Source: Drosophila miranda (lineage: Eukaryota > Arthropoda > Insecta > Diptera > Drosophilidae). Taken from it: DNA of 64,000 nt. Location: positions 13,826,001 to 13,890,000 of the forward strand of contig NC_046674.1 in the NCBI RefSeq assembly GCF_003369915.1. The letters are read 5' to 3'. This document shows positions 9,195-22,189 of this stretch, one piece after another; the first letter of the stretch is position 1; every line of letters starts with the position of its first letter. A model generated the notes under the pieces. That model ran no database searches, was not told where the DNA came from, and worked only from the letters and a program-made list of their open reading frames with translations. A program made the translations under genes and the position numbers.

Positions 9195-12100
9195 GACAAC
9201 CCAATAGCCGCCCTACTGGATTTGCCCATTCGTTCAATGTTAATAGAATCCTTTCTCAAATACTGAATCTTCCTAAGATTCTTCCTAAGCATTTGTTTTT
9301 AAAACCATTCAAAATGGGTTCCAATTGAGGTACCACTCTTGGTGCTGATAAAATGAATTGTTTTTAAAGTTTTTCTCGGCTAACGAAAACTGTTCCTGCT
9401 GTTGTGGCTTTCCGGTGGCTGGGCTCCAGAGTCATGGAGATCTAAAATAAATATCAACGTAAAAGGGCTTTGCCAAAAAGCAGCTGCCAGACGAAAAGGC
9501 AAACGAATTCCAACAAACTGTGGAACAAAATCAAAGGGAAATAAACACAAAAGAAGCCGCCAAGTAAACACAACTGCAGAAAAACAAAAGTGTTGTAAAA
9601 TAAACCAAAGGAAATTCCAAACCTACTGCCCAGGGAAAACTGATGAAAAACTCCCGAGCCCCAGCGGGGGCAAGGGCAGGGGCAATCTCAGTAGGGGACT
9701 CCCCGAGTACGGTCTTAACTCGTTCTGCCTTTGGGTTCGCGATTTAAGAGAGAATCGTTTCGATGGAGATATTGCACGTAATTAAATGTACATCTGGCAA
9801 TGTCAAAATAATAATTAAGCTGACAGCATAATGAGTCCTGTCCCTGTCCTTGTCCCTGTTCTGAAATGCCTGCTCCATTGTTACCTGGCCAAATGGAAAT
9901 TGATTGAGGCGCAGGGAGAGCGGGGTCGGGGACGGAGGCGGAGACAGAGACTGAGGTGCAACTAATTGAATTTGCCGTTGCCAGACGCAAAATTAGAAAA
10001 TAGGTGCGTGAACGGCACTGAGAAACTGCGAAACTGAGGAAGGGTAGAGGTGGAGGTAGAGGTAGAGGCGACAATGTGCCAAAGGCCGCAGACGAAGATT
10101 CGTTTGATTGCTTCGGTCAGCAATTGACTTTGGGCAGAGGAGGAGGAGACGCACCAGACCCTTTAACGGGAAGAACTTAATGAGTTACACGCAGCACAGG
10201 TCAGGCTGAGGAAGTTGCAAGTTGAAGGAACCCAACGGGAGACACTCGCACAGCCACTTGTCAAGGTCTTTTGAGTGAGCCTCCAGCATATTGGCTTAAA
10301 GTACTTGGGATTACCATATGTTGCCACTGGGAATGGATGAATTTCTATACGAATGCACAGGTTTGCATGGGACCATATTTAATAGTTAATAAATAAATAT
10401 TTTGGGTTTCTAGGTCAAAGATTTCTGGAATGTAGTGTAGAGCCCACTCCAATATTTATTTTTCATTAAAGAAGCCAAACAGATTTCGAGTAATTGAAAT
10501 TTTATGTGGCATTTGGCTCACAGCACAGCACGTCACATCACAGCAGAGCAGAGCAGATCAGAGCAGAGCCGGGTGGGTTTTCATTTCAATTCCATTGCAG
10601 ATTGCCGACTGCCGATTGCCGAAATATTTCTGATTGAAGATTGAAGACTGCAATTTACCAGATGGTCCTGTACGCCCTGTGTACGCCCGCCCCATGAGAT
10701 AATATTCACTGCGTCTGCCATGGCTGTCCCATATCTGATTTCGATTAGTTGAAGGCTGCCCACAAATACGAGTATGTATGAATCGAGATAAATTTCTGGT
10801 TCGCTCTCTGATGCCCGCCTGATGGGGACATGCGTCAAGTGGTCCTGAGAGTTCAAGTGGGGGCAGGGCCAAGAGCCCAGCAGAAGCAGGAACAATAACT
10901 AGAGGAATCAAATGCAAATACCACATCCTTCTTCGACACATCCACACAGACGAGAATTTCTTATGGAAACGTTGGCTGAATAAATGAATGAATGGACTGG
11001 TTAAATATTTGATGCTGGGACTGAGATACTTTCAAGGAGCACGGATACTCGTTCAGCAGAAGATGCCGGAATGACATCTTCTGGGTGCCAGCGTCTGGCT
11101 TTGGCATCAGCACATTTCCCACTCGAATAAAAGGTAAACATTTTTGAATTAAATCTGCAACACAAAAAAAAAAACAAAAAAAAAAAACAGGAACAGGAAT
11201 ATGGCAGAGGAATATGCTTCTGCTTTTCTGCTTCTCTGCTTCTGTGGCTTGTTGTTTGAGTGCTAATGAGCTTTTGGCTTTATTGAATCAACAGAATAAC
11301 CGAGAGAGAAAGATATAGAGGGAGGGGGAGGGGGAGAGGGAGAGAAAGAGCTACCAGTGAAAACTGAAAACACCCACAACTGGGTCGTCACTCGGCACGA
11401 CAGAGCACGGCTTTATTATTAGTTTTTAGTTCTTTGCCTGCAGCTATAGCTCCTAAATGGATGGGGAGGTTTTTCCGGGTGGGAGGGTAACCAAAGAGGG
11501 GGATAGAGAGGGAGGGTGCAGGAGGGGCCCGGCACTGGCAGCATCTAAATATCCATTCATTGTTTCGACAAACATTTGCTGAGCGCGACTGACGGCAACT
11601 TTTAAATAATAATTGAAAATAAATAGTCAGTCGAGTGGCCACTGGAGAGAAGAGTGCGTGTTAAGTGCATGGCACATTGAAATGTTTACGGGGCCAATTA
11701 AACGGCCAGAGATGGCACCTAATGCCCAGGGAAATTCCCAAAATAAGCGCATATTTAATTCCCTTTAAACGTACAGGAAAACTGCCATGAAACGGACACA
11801 CATTGAAGGCCCAGGCCCAAGCCCTGGACTTCATTTTGCAGAGCAAGAGCATGGCGACAAGGGCCCATAACAAAGCAGACCACACAAGCCAATTTGTGGC
11901 CTAAACTGTGCTGCCAGAGACAAGAGTCACAGTCACACCTCCTGGTCACCGTCACCGTCGACCGTCGACCGTCGACCAAGCTGCCACCTGCCACCTGACA
12001 CTTCACGTGCACCGTAAATTTGCGGCAACTTCAACTCATTAAAAGTGGAGAGCTGGTGGGCAAAAGTTGCGTCAACCCGCAGCACGTTTTATGTAGATAT

Positions 12101-14919
12101 TTTTTGTGTGTACAATTCGCCCAATGCGAAATGCAATTAGGAATCACCCGAACACGAGTGCATGTACATATGTATATCTGTGTGCCACAGCATCCGTCCT
12201 GCTTTTGCCTCTGCCCCGACACGGAGTCCCTTGCCTTTGGCATAAATTAGCAGATGGGGCCAGAGGAGCCAGAGGAGGCACAACAACAATAACAATTACA
12301 CACTGAAAAGTTGTTCACTAAAATTAAACATTAAATTTGATGGCAGACAGCGGCGGCAACTTTTTAATTGTCTCTGATACTTCAAACAATAGCAGAGCAG
12401 CAGCAAGCAGCAAGCGGCAACCACAATACCTGAGTACCTGACACACAGGTGAGGGCTCTCCAGTTTCCCCAAAAGTTATACCATCGAGAAGAAGGGGTTG
12501 GGGTTATTTAGGGGTAGGGTGTTCTTTCAGATATACTCGTAAATGCAACTTTAATCACAGCTTCTCTTAGCTGTTAGCCCCTGAACACGTGTCTCTGTAT
12601 TTACTCAACCCCGAGAAAAATATAAACCTAATCTGCGCTTACATCTTTTTCAGCCCTTGTCCCATCAGTCAGTCACATGCACAACATTTTGCTTTTTAAT
12701 TTTTATTATAATGAAATTTAAGTCAAGTGGCTCCCGACCTGACATTGATAGACAGTTGGCCGTGTTGGCCCCGGACCCGGAGAGAGAGAGAGAGTGCAAG
12801 GATACGGCGACATCTGCACCCAGCTGCTGCTGTTGCTACGATGATGTTGCTGCAGTTGTCGAGCCGTGTACGGTGTGCATGGGTGCAGTCTGCAGGTCTG
12901 ACAAGCCGGGTTCAGGGCCCTCAACCTGTCAGAGGGGCCACCCAAAGTGGCATAAGTAAACGCTTGCAACGCGTGGCAGACAACTTGTTTATGGTGGGTG
13001 CAAAATGGCTGCCTATTCAAGGGCTCGTTTATTAATTAAGTGCTTGGCCAATGGCTCTGTGCCCTGTGAACCGAAGGGGGGAAGCGACTTGACTTCACTG
13101 ACGCGTCCGTATCGGTGTCCGTAGTCTAGACTCTAGACGAGGCAACTATCAGCAGGTCTAGTACCTGCCACTAGCTGTAGTACTCATGTAAGCCATCGGT
13201 GAAAGTCTAAAATAAATCTGTTGCATAGTCTGAACAAATGCGAGCTGGTGTCTGCTCAACAAACCTCTTGAATAATTAAATGTGCAATTTTTTATATAAA
13301 TTTACTAGGTCGTTTCGCTAGCCCAAACTACAATTTAAATATTCGAAGCAAAAAAATCTTTTTACGACTAATTAAAGTTATTGTTTTGGCCATGAATAAT
13401 CCCACATACATATTGTAGATGAGCCTCGCCCTCGACATGTCGGGAGGGATTTGCTTTGAGAGCTCATTAACCATTTTTTGGGGCCACCCTCGGAGCTGTT
13501 GTGTCTCGCTCTGGCGTCTAGACCAATTAATAATATTCCGTGTCAAGTGGAAAATTAGACAAAGCACCGCCGGAATATGCACACCAATAAACCAAGTGAG
13601 TTCTCTCTCGCATTTGTTTCACGTTCAACGGGCAAACAAAAATTGAAAACTGAGCCAAAAAAAGCCAAAAACCAGAGACCTTCTTTGTGTGTCTTGGCCC
13701 GAAGCCGAGATTAATGCGGAGATTACGGCCAAGTCGGAGACTGGTTATAATTAGTAGAGGAGACCAAAGCGGAGCGGAGCAGAGAGCCAAGTAAATTGAG
13801 CTGTCATGAGTGCAGGCGCGAAGGAGAGACCTTGAGATGGGTTCGCTTCGGTTCGGGTCCCATTTCGCGTCAAGGTCTGGGTCCGGGTCTGGGTCTGGGT
13901 CATCCTAAAGTCCATCCATTCGTTCGTGCCAGCACAAATTGGTTTGATCAAAATGTTGGCTCGGTAAAACCTGCACCACCCACACCCCAAAGGCCACCAC
14001 AGTGGCTTGAAATCTCCCGGAAGAAAGCCTCCTCCTATTTGCTTCCTTTTTGTGACACTGCGAGCCACTGTGGCCCGCTGGGGCCATGCAAATTGCGTGT
14101 AATTGCTGTCGGAAAAGCGAAAACTCCGCCTCAGTTACTGGGAAAATGGCGTTTTATTTTCACTATGTTCCGAACTCAATTAGCTGCCGTGCGTTGCGTA
14201 ATTAAGTTGTTTCTAACTGCCGCTGCCACGGCCATTCACATTTCGATAGGCGCAACACTCGCTCTCGCTCTCCCTCTCTCCACAATAGCCACCTCTCTTG
14301 GCCACCTCTTTGACCAGCCACCTGGCAACGGCAATGGCAATGGAAATGTATGCAAACATTTTCAGAAAACGCTTTGGCTTTGGCTTTAATTAATTTATCA
14401 CGTGCCAAAATAAAGCACTAACTTCCTTCTCGACCGTGAAACCAGCCATCCAGCGAGCCGCGTAATTAATTGAATTTCTAGCGGGGGAGCCCTTAAAGTT
14501 CACCGCGATGTCCCACGAACTTCGGCCTGAACAAATGTTATTCACTTGCGGCCAAAGTTCAGCTTAAAATTGAAGTTTTCATGGGCACAGCAGGAGAACG
14601 GGAGAACGGCAGAACAGGAGAAAGAGGGTGGGAGGGGAGGTGGTATCAGTTTTCGCATAATACCACCCACCGCCAGGAGTGGTCTTTGGGGCTAATTATG
14701 TTCCCATGTAAACGGAAGAGCACGGACCGCAAGGGCTCTGGGCGCCCGGCAGCCGTGTAATGAGTCAGCGCGGATTTATGCAGATCTGCTGCCGAAAAGT
14801 AGGCAATGAAAAACGCTTCGCACTCCCCGCCCACTTGTGGGGACAAAAGAAGCATTTCCCGTGGCGCGGGGAAGCCCGAACGGGGTGCGCATAGAAACAG
14901 GCATTCATTTTAAATAATC
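9195..14919. other. Gene-free stretch with simple repeats
   Basis: No supported gene in about 5.7 kb. It contains A-runs near 11163-11188, a GAGGG-rich purine stretch near 11300-11350, repeated GTCGACC near 11955-11980 and a GA run near 12780-12794. The longest frame (plus 13796-14389) has repeated GLG and a low-complexity composition and no family signature. Confidence 0.5.
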
Positions 14920-14939
14920 AGTCGCTTACGCAAGCGACT
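14920..14939. other. Perfect short hairpin
   Basis: AGTCGCTT and AAGCGACT pair perfectly as an 8-bp stem around the loop ACGC. It lies about 150 bp upstream of the TATA box of the small-peptide gene. It may be chance or a palindromic factor site. Confidence 0.4.
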
Positions 14940-15071
14940 ACCGGAAGACTCTTGGTGCTGTAGCAGCAGCAGCAGCAGATAATTAAACCACCATGAAGGT
15001 GTATCCAATTGGCATTCGCCGATTTCACGGCTTGCATCATCCCGTCTGGGCAGTCGTGTGATGGGCCCATG

Positions 15072-15108
15072 TATATAAAGCGGCTGCAGGTACAGCAACG
15101 GATCACCT
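15072..15108 (+). promoter_or_regulatory. TATA box and initiator of the small-peptide gene
   Basis: TATATAAAG (about 15073) is followed about 32 bp later by TCACCT, which fits an initiator with start near 15105. The spacing is that of a standard fly core promoter. The predicted 5' UTR would be only about 16 nt. Confidence 0.65.
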
Positions 15109-15120
15109 TCAACAGCAGAG

Positions 15121-15255
15121 ATGAACTTCGTGCAAGGCAGTCTGTGGCTCTTCCTGGCAATCATCACCGTGGCCCAGCGACCGACCAGCAGGGACATCGC
15201 CTGCGGACCTGGACGCTATTACAGCGAGATGCGTCACACCTGTTTGCCCTGGTAG
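15121..15255 (+). CDS. Small secreted peptide, 44 residues
   Basis: The ORF begins MNFVQGSLWLFLAIITVAQR, a short n-region followed by a strong hydrophobic stretch (about residues 7-18): a signal peptide. After likely cleavage near residues 18-22, a mature peptide of about 22-26 residues remains. It has two cysteines (in the contexts IACGPG and HTCLPW) that could form one disulphide loop, and it ends in PW. A good TATA/Inr promoter lies just upstream and ATTAAA lies 43 bp after the stop, giving a transcript of only about 200 nt. Such tiny one-exon genes are typical of fly seminal-fluid or antimicrobial-type peptides, but I do not recognise this family and assign no function. A decayed partial copy lies at 15578-15727. 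Confidence 0.65.
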   Translation: MNFVQGSLWLFLAIITVAQRPTSRDIACGPGRYYSEMRHTCLPW

Positions 15256-15297
15256 AAAAATGTCCAGCAAAAATGTATAAAACACAAAAGCAAGGTC

Positions 15298-15303
15298 ATT
15301 AAA
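15298..15303 (+). promoter_or_regulatory. Poly(A) signal (ATTAAA) of the small-peptide gene
   Basis: The common variant signal ATTAAA lies 43 bp past the stop codon, as expected for a very short 3' UTR. Confidence 0.5.
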
Positions 15304-15577
15304 CAGGATATCGCCCAGCGCGTTCCCCTTATGCCGCCGTCCATTATTATTTTAGTCTTTTGTTAGTTATTATCAGTGGACAACAATAGACAAATACTCT
15401 GCCGGAACGTGTTAGCCAATCTGTACTCGTCTTCGGCATAGACACAGCAGTAGTTGGAGGTTCAGTGGCAAGGGATCCAGGTCCAAGAAGATCCCAAATA
15501 TCTATCCAAAAGAGAGAGGGTAACGCTTGGTGCTGTCTCGGACAAAACGGCAGCCGTTATGGCTGATTAGCCATTGG

Positions 15578-15727
15578 ATATCCAATTTGCATCGCTCTAC
15601 AGCCAAGTGCAGGTCCACAGCCGGTAGACCTTCAATAGCAGAAATGATCTTCGTGCCAGAAGGGTGTCTCCCTACTAGAGACTACCCTTTCAGTGCGTGT
15701 GTGTGTGTTTGCCTGCTTGTTAATTAA
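15578..15727 (+). pseudogene. Decayed partial copy of the small-peptide gene
   Basis: Sequence from about 15578 repeats landmarks of the gene's 5' region in the same order: ATCCAATTTGCAT (ATCCAATTGGCATT in the gene), TGCAGGT, ACCTTCAATAGCAGAAATG (ACCTTCAACAGCAGAGATG) and then ATG with CTTCGTGC just after it. The TATA segment is missing. From its ATG at 15644 the frame runs only 27 codons, loses the hydrophobic signal region and enters a GTGTGT repeat. It looks like a tandem duplicate that lost its promoter and coding body. Confidence 0.55.
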
Positions 15728-18700
15728 TTAGCACTGAACAAGCAGTGGTTCTCCAGAAGACAGCGGCGCTTGGAACAGCGACCTGCCACAACATTTTACG
15801 GCTTATTAAATTTGCAGGCAGCAGCCGCATGTAGACACGTGAAGACTTCTCGGAGCCTCTAGCTTCTTGGCACAGAGCCGACAAGCCGATGATGTTGCAA
15901 CTGCTGCCGATGATGTTGCCGTTGAGAGGTGGTCGGTGTCTCGTCGCCCCATAATGCAAATTAGAGCTTGCTTCCAGGCAGTTTCATTAAGGTTGAATGC
16001 GGGCTCCGCTCCACACGGCTCGGCTCTGATAATGCCACACAAAAGACCTGCAAAAGGCTGCATACACGGCGGTGCACTGATGAGAACAAACGCCTTCCTA
16101 GAACCGAGTTTCTGCAGCGAGTTCTAAGGAATCTCTGCATAGAGAAGAGACTTTGAAACAGAGCAAAACATGTTGTTTTCCACGAAGAGTTTATTTTATT
16201 TTTTAGTGAACTCTGCCGCCCTGACACACACAAATGTATTCGAAATATTTACCATTGTCTTTGGTCAAACTGTCGACAGCCAATAAAGTGTTTTTCTGTT
16301 TGCCGTTTGGCCCCAAAATCAAATAAAAATTCATTCGTGGCTGCTTTATTATTTGTTCCAAGCGCAGTTGATATTTTTTATAGGTACGCCCGTTGATTCT
16401 CGTATTTGCTTTCGATTAAATTTCAATTTCCATTGGCGGACGGACAGTTGTTTATTGTGGTATTCTGTTAGAATGCAAATTGAGAGCGTAAATTTATGCT
16501 ATTTTCTCAGGCGGAGAATACATTTCCCCCATTTCCCTCCACATACATGTGGCCAGACCTCAAGGACTGCCTGCTAATGGCCTCCATCGACGGGCGATCT
16601 ATTGAAATATTTAAACTTCTATTTTATGGTCATCGAGAAATGTCCAAGCAGTGACAGCTATTGTGACAGGCTGCTGACCAGGACAGAGCCTGCCCTCAAG
16701 CTGCCACAAATTAGTGCGTCATGCGAGTGGCCTCTGGCATCAGCACCAGCCCCTCCCTTGGCACCATGGCATTATACAAACAAAACATAAACTGTAACGA
16801 GCTTGTCAGACGGAGGGACCATCGCTGGCCGTCGCGTGGAGGCGACTCCCATTGACTGGCGATGGTAATTGACTCTCTGATGTTCTGCTGTCGAGCTGTT
16901 TATCACTTGGTTGCTATTGCTGTTGTTGTCCAACGAGTCTCATAATGTAGCTGACCCTCGCTCGATACGACAGTCTGATTATGGGGACTCAATGAGATGC
17001 TCTTTGGCAGGTGGCCACCCTGCGTATGGGTTATATTTACACCCAAAACAGCACGAACTCCGAAGTTCTTCCACAAAAATTCAAGTTAATGTCCACACAC
17101 CTCACACACACTCTCTGCTAACCTATCAACCCCTTACCCTTACCCTTACCCCTCTCTTTGGCCGTAGGCTACAAAAAAAGAGGATATTTACCGCCTTATC
17201 CTTCCATTTTTCGTAAATTTTCAAGCAAATATTTGGCCAAGGCAACCAGCTCGCTCTAGAAAAAGTTTGGAAAACTCCCAGCCTAGTCCCACACACCCCC
17301 ACACACACCCACACACGCAGCCATTTCAATGGTACACACACACCGTGTGTCAGCAGAAATCAAACAACGTGACTTGCCGAAGAAGCTCCTTGACAGAGTC
17401 CTTGTTGATTTTTGGAGCGCTTAAATTGATTACGAAATATTTCAGTCGACGTCAGTCGACTCCTCTCATAATTATACCCTAGCCGAAGGCAGTCTGCCAT
17501 TTACATAAATGCAGGAATACTTTTTACCTTTCGAGCCGAGGAACGGGCTGCCAGCTCCATGGCAGTCTCTGCCTCCATCTCTGGAAGGTATCAAAGAGAG
17601 GCAGGACCCTAAAGGGAGATACCTTTCACTAGACCCACAACAGAGGCAGAGCATTCGGAAACCTTCAGGATGCCAAACATCTCCTTCGCTCGCTTTGCTT
17701 ATTGAAAATCGGAAATTTAATCCGTTTACTTGGAAATTTGGGAACTGGATGTGTATTGTGCGGATTCGTTGGTGGTTTGCGGCCCAATCATTTTAATGGA
17801 AGATTCGTGTTAGGCCTTGTCGGAAATCCATTTCATAGATACTTCCACACAGATGCAAACACGTTTATGGAGAACACGAACACATCCTTTGGCCGGGCTG
17901 GCCATAAATCTGCATGCGATACGAATATTCGCCCGATTTCTGTTTGGTTTTTTATGGTTTTCTTTGCGCCGCGAATTAAAAATTAATTAAAATTTGTACT
18001 GAAAATGCAAACACTCATTTTGGTATTTGTATTTATTCACTTGTGGCATTTAATTAAATTGATTGATTCACGCCTTGTTGCATCTTCAATTTGCTTAAGC
18101 TGCACTTTTGGTTAATCCATTCAGTGGACAGCCGCCCCGAAAAGGTGATGGATGGATCCTGCCAAAAAGGAAACTCTGACCTGCCTCGGAAATCCAATCG
18201 CTCTCATTGTCAATCTGACAAATTGCGCATACGAAAAATGTGGGTTAATCAAAATCCATTTCCCAAAACGAGACCGGCCATGCCATTAAACTTATGGCCG
18301 ATACAGGGGACACAAAAGAAGCGGGCCCCATAAAATATGCTTGTGCGCCCAGATACAGATATTCAGATATTCCAATACAATGCCAATGCGATTCTACATA
18401 CATGTATGTATCTATGTATGTATGTATGAGTGTGTATGCATACGAAAGCAGCAAAACTTTTACGCGGTAAACTTTAAATGAGAACAGCAAACGGCAAACG
18501 AACAGACGGCAGTGCCAGTGGCAGCCAAGTGCTGGGTGCTGGGTGTTCGGTGCTCAATCCTGGGTGCTGTATGCGACAACATCCAAAGTTCGTGGAGGCG
18601 GAAAATCCATTTATCATACGGTTGCCGTCAGGATCTATATCTATATCTCCCTCTCTGTCTGTGTGTGGGGCTGACAAGTCGAGGGACGACAACGACAACG

Positions 18701-20518
18701 ACAACGACAACGAGAGCTGTAAAAGTAACCAAAGACATTTGATGTGCGGTATTTACATGTCAAAACCAAACAAAAAAATAAACTAGCATCAGGTGAGAAC
18801 AAATGATGATTCCAGTTGGCATTGCCATTGAATCGAATGCACTGAATGGCGGTACATGCGATATCTCTGCATGAATATGCACAACCGTACACATACATAT
18901 GTACTAGCTGTGTGTGTGTGTGTGGGGGGGAGTGCTTTCTCCTCATTTTTTGCATTGAATGTTGCTGATAATAGCGCGGACGATGATGATGATGATGACT
19001 TTGCTCTCTGGGATCATCTATGCTGTTTATGTGCTCATGTCTGCGTGAAACTCAGCCAAGATACGACGACAATAGAAGTGGGTGGCACACACATGCATGA
19101 ATATTTATGTCAGGGCCCGTTTTGGCTTCTGCCAGGGCGCAGGCCCTCAATTGAATGATTTGCGGCAAGTTGGGCCATAAGTTAACAAACTTAAGTGAAA
19201 AACTCGAGTGGATGTTGGGCCAGAAAATGTTGAAATCCTTACACAACCACGAGGCCAAGAAGAATGGGCTTAGCTAATTGGCATTGGGTACCGTCGCTGC
19301 ACTTGTTGTTTGTTAAATCAGTGTCACTGCATTACTGATTGTCAGCCCAAAATCCTCAACATTTCGCTTTCACCGCTCCAACATTCAACATTTGCAGCCA
19401 CGCCCATAAATCACCGCAAAGTGCAGCTGTCAGGCAGGACGTGTCACACACACTCTTAACATATTCAACTCCTGTCGACTGTCGACTGTCGCCTGTCGCT
19501 GGCCGGGCCTGTACTCTGCTCTGGTTCTGGTTCTGGTTCTGGTTATGGCTCTGCCGCCACAAGCCACACAAACATCCATCGGAAACATGCAACAAATTGC
19601 ACAATAAAATAGCGAAAATCATTGCAAATATACGCGCGCGCAGAGAGCCAGCAGGACAGGCCTGTCACTGCGGCTAACCAAATAAACACAAACCGAACCG
19701 AAACCCCAACCCATATCCATCCGCATCCGCATCCGCATCCCCATACCCATATCCCCATCCTTTTGGTGTTTCCAGTCACCAAATATTGAAATCGAAAGCC
19801 AAACGAATCGGTTTCGCAGTTACGGTCGCCAGTTCGCCTCTGTTTGCTGTTGTTCTGGCTTTCATTTCGATTTTGACAATTTCCTTTTGGCAAAGAGTCC
19901 ACCAACCAATACTGTGATGGCTTCTGATAGAGAATATTTCAGCGAGAAGTGCCGCTTATAAACCACATTTGTGGGGATTTCCTTTTTTTGAAATGTGGCT
20001 CATTATCAGCATCGGCGAATATGCAAAAACTAGACAGACAGACAGACAGCCAGACAGACAGCCAGAGACGGTCAGGGTTGTAGACTAATCTTCCAATTGA
20101 AACATGTATTCAGGCAAAGTTCGCTCTGATTAGAGCACAATACTAACGCCGCAAAAAAGAGAGAAAGCTGTAGCTTAGGTGCTTGGAACCGATGTCGATA
20201 TCGAGATGCTCTCTACCTGCTCCCATGAACCTGAATAAAGAGTATATATACACAAATATGTACATTGGCAGCACGACGAATATAGCAATCAATAAAACCA
20301 GAATGAAGTTGTTTAAGATCGGATTGTAATTAATTCATAAAGATTACTCGTCTTGAGGCACAATCAAGTGCTCGGCTATGGTTGTGCATATGTACCCCAA
20401 CGAATCATAGAAAAGTCAAAGCAGACTCTTGATTAGTAGCTTAGTAGCCATTCAACCAGCAGCCAGGCAGATAGACACGCCGTCGAAAAAACGTACACAA
20501 AACTGGAAACAAATTTCA
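15728..20518. other. Gene-free stretch
   Basis: No supported gene in about 4.8 kb. It has many short repeats: CA runs near 17290-17340, TATG runs near 18405-18430, GTGTG near 18910, GATGAT near 18980 and CAGACAGA near 20030-20060. A TATATATACA stretch at about 20241 lies some 280 bp upstream of the next gene and could belong to its promoter. Confidence 0.45.
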
Positions 20519-21296
20519 ATGAACATCGAACGACACATTAATTTAGTGCTCTGTCTGCTGACAGCACTCCGTATATCTAAAGGCCACAACATAGGGGGCA
20601 TCATCAGCGGCAGCAGCAGCAGCAACGGCCTCCAAGGCAACGACAGCCTGGAGACGCTGCCCGAGGTGCATGGCAGCAAGTTCTTCTACTTTGGATTCGG
20701 CAGCAACATGCTGGCCGAGAGGATACACATACAGAACCCCACTGCCCAGAGGATAGGAGCAGCCCTCCTGGCCGACTATCGGCTGGACTTTGCGCGTGAG
20801 GGACCGCGCTGGAGGGGAGCTGTGGGGACAATCGTGCCAACGCCGGGGGATCACACGTGGGGCGCTCTCTGGGAGATCGATGTCAGCAATCTGGATGACA
20901 TAGACAAGTGAGCAGATCAGAGAGGAAGCGAGAGAGCGGGTGTTTGCTGACGTCTTAACCTTTTCCCATTGCAGCCAGGAGGGCGTTCACCTGGGCATCT
21001 ATGAGGCACTCACTGTATACGTAAAGCTCCAGAATGAGGAGACTGCCACCGCGGCCCGTGCCTATATGCTGACCAAGGCCCACCAGCCGGAGAGCAATCT
21101 GTACCACATGAATCCCGATGAAGTGCCCCAAGACCGACAGCCGTCAAAGACCTATCTCCAGTGCCTGATCAAGGGTGCCATAGAGAGCTCGATACCCGAC
21201 GAGTATGTCGTCCGATTGCGCTCAATCAAACACAACGGCAGGGTGGCCAGCAATCTGGAGGAGAGGCTGGGATTGCAAGATGTTTTCCTTCCATAA
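20519..21296 (+). CDS. Gamma-glutamylcyclotransferase, copy 1 (with N-terminal signal-like segment)
   Basis: Two exons, 20519-20907 and 20975-21296, joined across a 67-bp GT..AG intron, give 236 residues. The GGCT fold is clear: FYFGFGSN (residues 56-63; substrate-loop motif), RIHIQNPTA, the conserved WGALWEID block, and QEGV where E132 matches the family's catalytic glutamate. The C-terminal half ends as in other fly members. The enzyme family releases 5-oxoproline from gamma-glutamyl amino acids or related dipeptides. Unusually, about 50 residues precede the domain, with a hydrophobic segment NLVLCLLTAL (residues 8-17) that resembles a signal peptide, so the product may enter the secretory path. 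I chose the Met at 20519 for that reason; an in-frame Met at 20429 would add 30 residues. The next gene downstream is a paralog. D. melanogaster has comparable genes (CG4306, CG32196), but which is the ortholog cannot be decided here. Confidence 0.85.
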
Positions 21297-22189
21297 TTAT
21301 AAAGTATAACTGCGATACCTACAGTAGCTACTATATAAAGAGTACCACTCTATAAGGAACCAAACAAATTCCCGAAGGATATCTAGTCTAAAATAGAATC
21401 GAGTAGATGGATCCAAAGTTTTGTCAATCTTGCAGCAGAACTGTTTATTCCATTTTGAACGCGGCAGAGATCAAAACCCAATTGCATCAGTGGCGCTGTG
21501 ACAAAACTACGGCCATGGCTGTTGTCCGAACTATGAAAGCGCCAAAGCTATTATGTTCCCATTAGCCAATACAAGCTCAAGGCCATGCATAAAAGCTCTC
21601 CTGTTCCCAGATAGTATTAGCCAAGACAAGGACCAGGCTAGGAACAGCTGCTCTCTTATCGTTTTTGCTCGCCCACATTTTTTCTTATCTCATTTTCAGT
21701 CAATTCATTCCCAGCAGTGCCTGCGTGTAAACAAAAACCATTTGTTGAGTTTTATTTCATAAAACGCGCGCGTTACGTGTTGTCAACTATTTGCTAAAAT
21801 ATACTAAATTTTACGTTTAAATAAATACATACATAAACAAATAGTCCATTTTTGTTTAATAACACACGTGAGTTTTGCAATTTAAGTGAAAAATAAACAC
21901 AACAATTTACAAAGAAAGCTTTTCAAACAGCTGGCTGTGCTTTTTTGCAGTGAATATTGATAAATTAAAATATTGAAGGAGAAAGTTCCCCCAAATTAGT
22001 GAAGTTCATAACCAATTCATAAGATGCGTGCTTGACTTGGCTTAGCCAAGTACGCAACCACTCAATTCCCGCTTGAAAGACATTGCACTGCTTTGCACTT
22101 TGTGAATTGCTTTCGGTGATAAAATATTGTACAATTTCAAATTAAATTCGATAAAACTCATTTCTTTTACAGAACCAACCCTTTTGGAC
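21297..22189 (+). other. Intergenic region and possible 5' UTR intron of copy 2
   Basis: No coding region. A strong acceptor (TTTCTTTTACAG, ending 22172) lies 17 bp before the next start codon, implying a non-coding first exon. A fitting donor GTGAGT is at 21868, which would make a 305-bp intron. The first-exon assignment is a guess from these two sites only. Confidence 0.4.

Noticed and set aside
13796..14389. 197-codon plus-strand open frame
   Set aside because: Contains repeat-driven GLGLG and NGNGNGN runs and overlaps long minus-strand frames; no family match seen.
17125..17155. Short CCCTTA repeat resembling telomeric sequence
   Set aside because: Only about three units; Drosophila telomeres do not use such repeats.
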